Positions 12,874 through 13,300 of a stretch of 13,300 bases of DNA are shown here, one piece after another; the first letter of the stretch is position 1, and each line of letters starts with the position of its first letter. Source of the stretch: Sphingomonadaceae bacterium. Its GTDB lineage: Bacteria; Pseudomonadota; Alphaproteobacteria; Sphingomonadales; Sphingomonadaceae. Location of the stretch: positions 1 through 13,300 of the forward strand of contig CANGBE010000020.1 of NCBI GenBank assembly GCA_947451875.1, written 5' to 3'. Under the pieces are notes generated by a model. The model was not told the origin of the DNA. It did no database searches and saw only the letters and a list, made by a program, of their open reading frames with translations. Position numbers and translations under genes: made by a program.

Positions 12874-13300
12874 TCAAGGCAAACGAAACATATCCAACTG
12901 CGCCACCGGAGCGAAGCTTCGCCGGTGCAGCGGGGTCGCACCGTGGGTTCGCAGCGCAGCCATGTGTTCGGGCGTGCCATAGCCCGCGTTGCGCTCCCAG
13001 CCGTAATACGGGTGCTTTTCTGCAGCAGCGCGCATCAAGGCATCGCGGTGTTCCTTTGCGATGATCGAGGCGGCGGAAATGCAAGGCTCAAGCGCATCGC
13101 CGCCAACAATCGCTCGGGCAGGCCAACGCCAGCCCTCTGTGCGGCCAGCCGGAGTAAGGTTGCCGTCAATCAGAACCTCATCAATCGCGCCCTCGATTTG
13201 CGCGACCAATCGTTCCACGGCGCGGGTCATCGCCAACATCGTGGCGGCGAAAATGTTGATCCGGTCGATCTCTTCAACGCTGGCAATGCCGAGCGACCAG
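12874..13300 (-). CDS. rnhB: Ribonuclease HII, C-terminal part (runs off the window)
   Basis: RNase HII cuts the RNA strand of RNA-DNA hybrids and starts removal of single ribonucleotides from DNA. The frame is open to the window edge; the first visible residues WSLGIASVEEIDRINIFAAT match the family segment after the N-terminal catalytic D-E pair, which lies outside the window. Seen here are the catalytic aspartate in LIDGN, a second in VGGD, ISAASIIAKEHRDALM, the GYGTPEHMAAL segment, and a normal C-terminal end HRRSFAPV. It looks intact as far as it goes. It is a housekeeping gene, likely the chromosomal flank of the catabolic cluster. The TGA lies 135 bases before the SDR start on the same strand. 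Confidence 0.95.
   Translation of the reverse strand, partial: WSLGIASVEEIDRINIFAATMLAMTRAVERLVAQIEGAIDEVLIDGNLTPAGRTEGWRWPARAIVGGDALEPCISAASIIAKEHRDALMRAAAEKHPYYGWERNAGYGTPEHMAALRTHGATPLHRRSFAPVAQLDMFRLP

Noticed and set aside
1..13300. CRISPR array, tRNA or rRNA
   Set aside because: No regularly spaced repeats, cloverleaf-like sequence or rRNA segments were noticed when reading both strands by eye.

Overview
The base composition (about 60% GC by eye) and the protein families suggest an alphaproteobacterium, most likely a sphingomonad. This rests on protein style: the acyl-CoA ligase, SnoaL-like and Rieske proteins, and an IS6 transposase N-terminus of a type common in that group. No rRNA, tRNA or CRISPR array is visible. 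The window reads as an accessory catabolic or redox cluster. It has a broken IS6-family transposase start at the left edge (28-120) and the C-terminal part of the housekeeping RNase HII gene rnhB at the right edge (12874-13300, minus).

Layout, left to right. (1) IS6 remnant, then a 145-bp gene-free stretch. (2) Acyl-CoA ligase (266-1807, +), which looks shortened between its A3 and A5 motifs. It converges on (3) a minus-strand operon read from 5686 down to 1804: FAD subunit, 2Fe-2S subunit and molybdopterin subunit of a xanthine-oxidase-family molybdenum hydroxylase, then a small MoaD/ThiS-like protein ending in Gly-Gly. The three enzyme genes are joined by ATGA overlaps. The MoaD-like frame starts at a TTG codon two codons after the large-subunit stop, in the same frame. 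(4) A divergent intergenic region (5687-5849) carrying a 9-base direct repeat near each operon. (5) A plus-strand pair: a small dimeric alpha/beta-barrel protein and a Rieske ring-hydroxylating oxygenase alpha subunit, joined by an ATGA overlap. (6) A perfect 12-bp hairpin (7493-7520) whose two outer ends supply the TAA stops of the converging genes. (7) A second minus-strand operon read from 12738 down to 7518: SDR, SnoaL/NTF2-like protein, luciferase-like flavin monooxygenase, SDR, 3-dehydroquinate-synthase-like cyclase, and a zinc-type MDR alcohol dehydrogenase. (8) A 135-bp spacer with two overlapping, mutually exclusive hairpins, then rnhB.

Taken together, CoA activation, molybdenum-dependent hydroxylation, Rieske oxygenation, flavin oxygenation and several alcohol/ketone dehydrogenases suggest stepwise breakdown of an aromatic, alicyclic or terpenoid/steroid-like compound. 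This is inferred from families; the substrate cannot be read from the sequence. The most unusual part is the sugar-phosphate-cyclase (DHQ-synthase-like) gene inside the redox operon. It overlaps an SDR gene and keeps every DHQS catalytic residue, but its cofactor and active-site loops differ from ordinary AroB. The second most unusual part is the Gly-Gly-ending carrier-like protein tied to the molybdenum hydroxylase.
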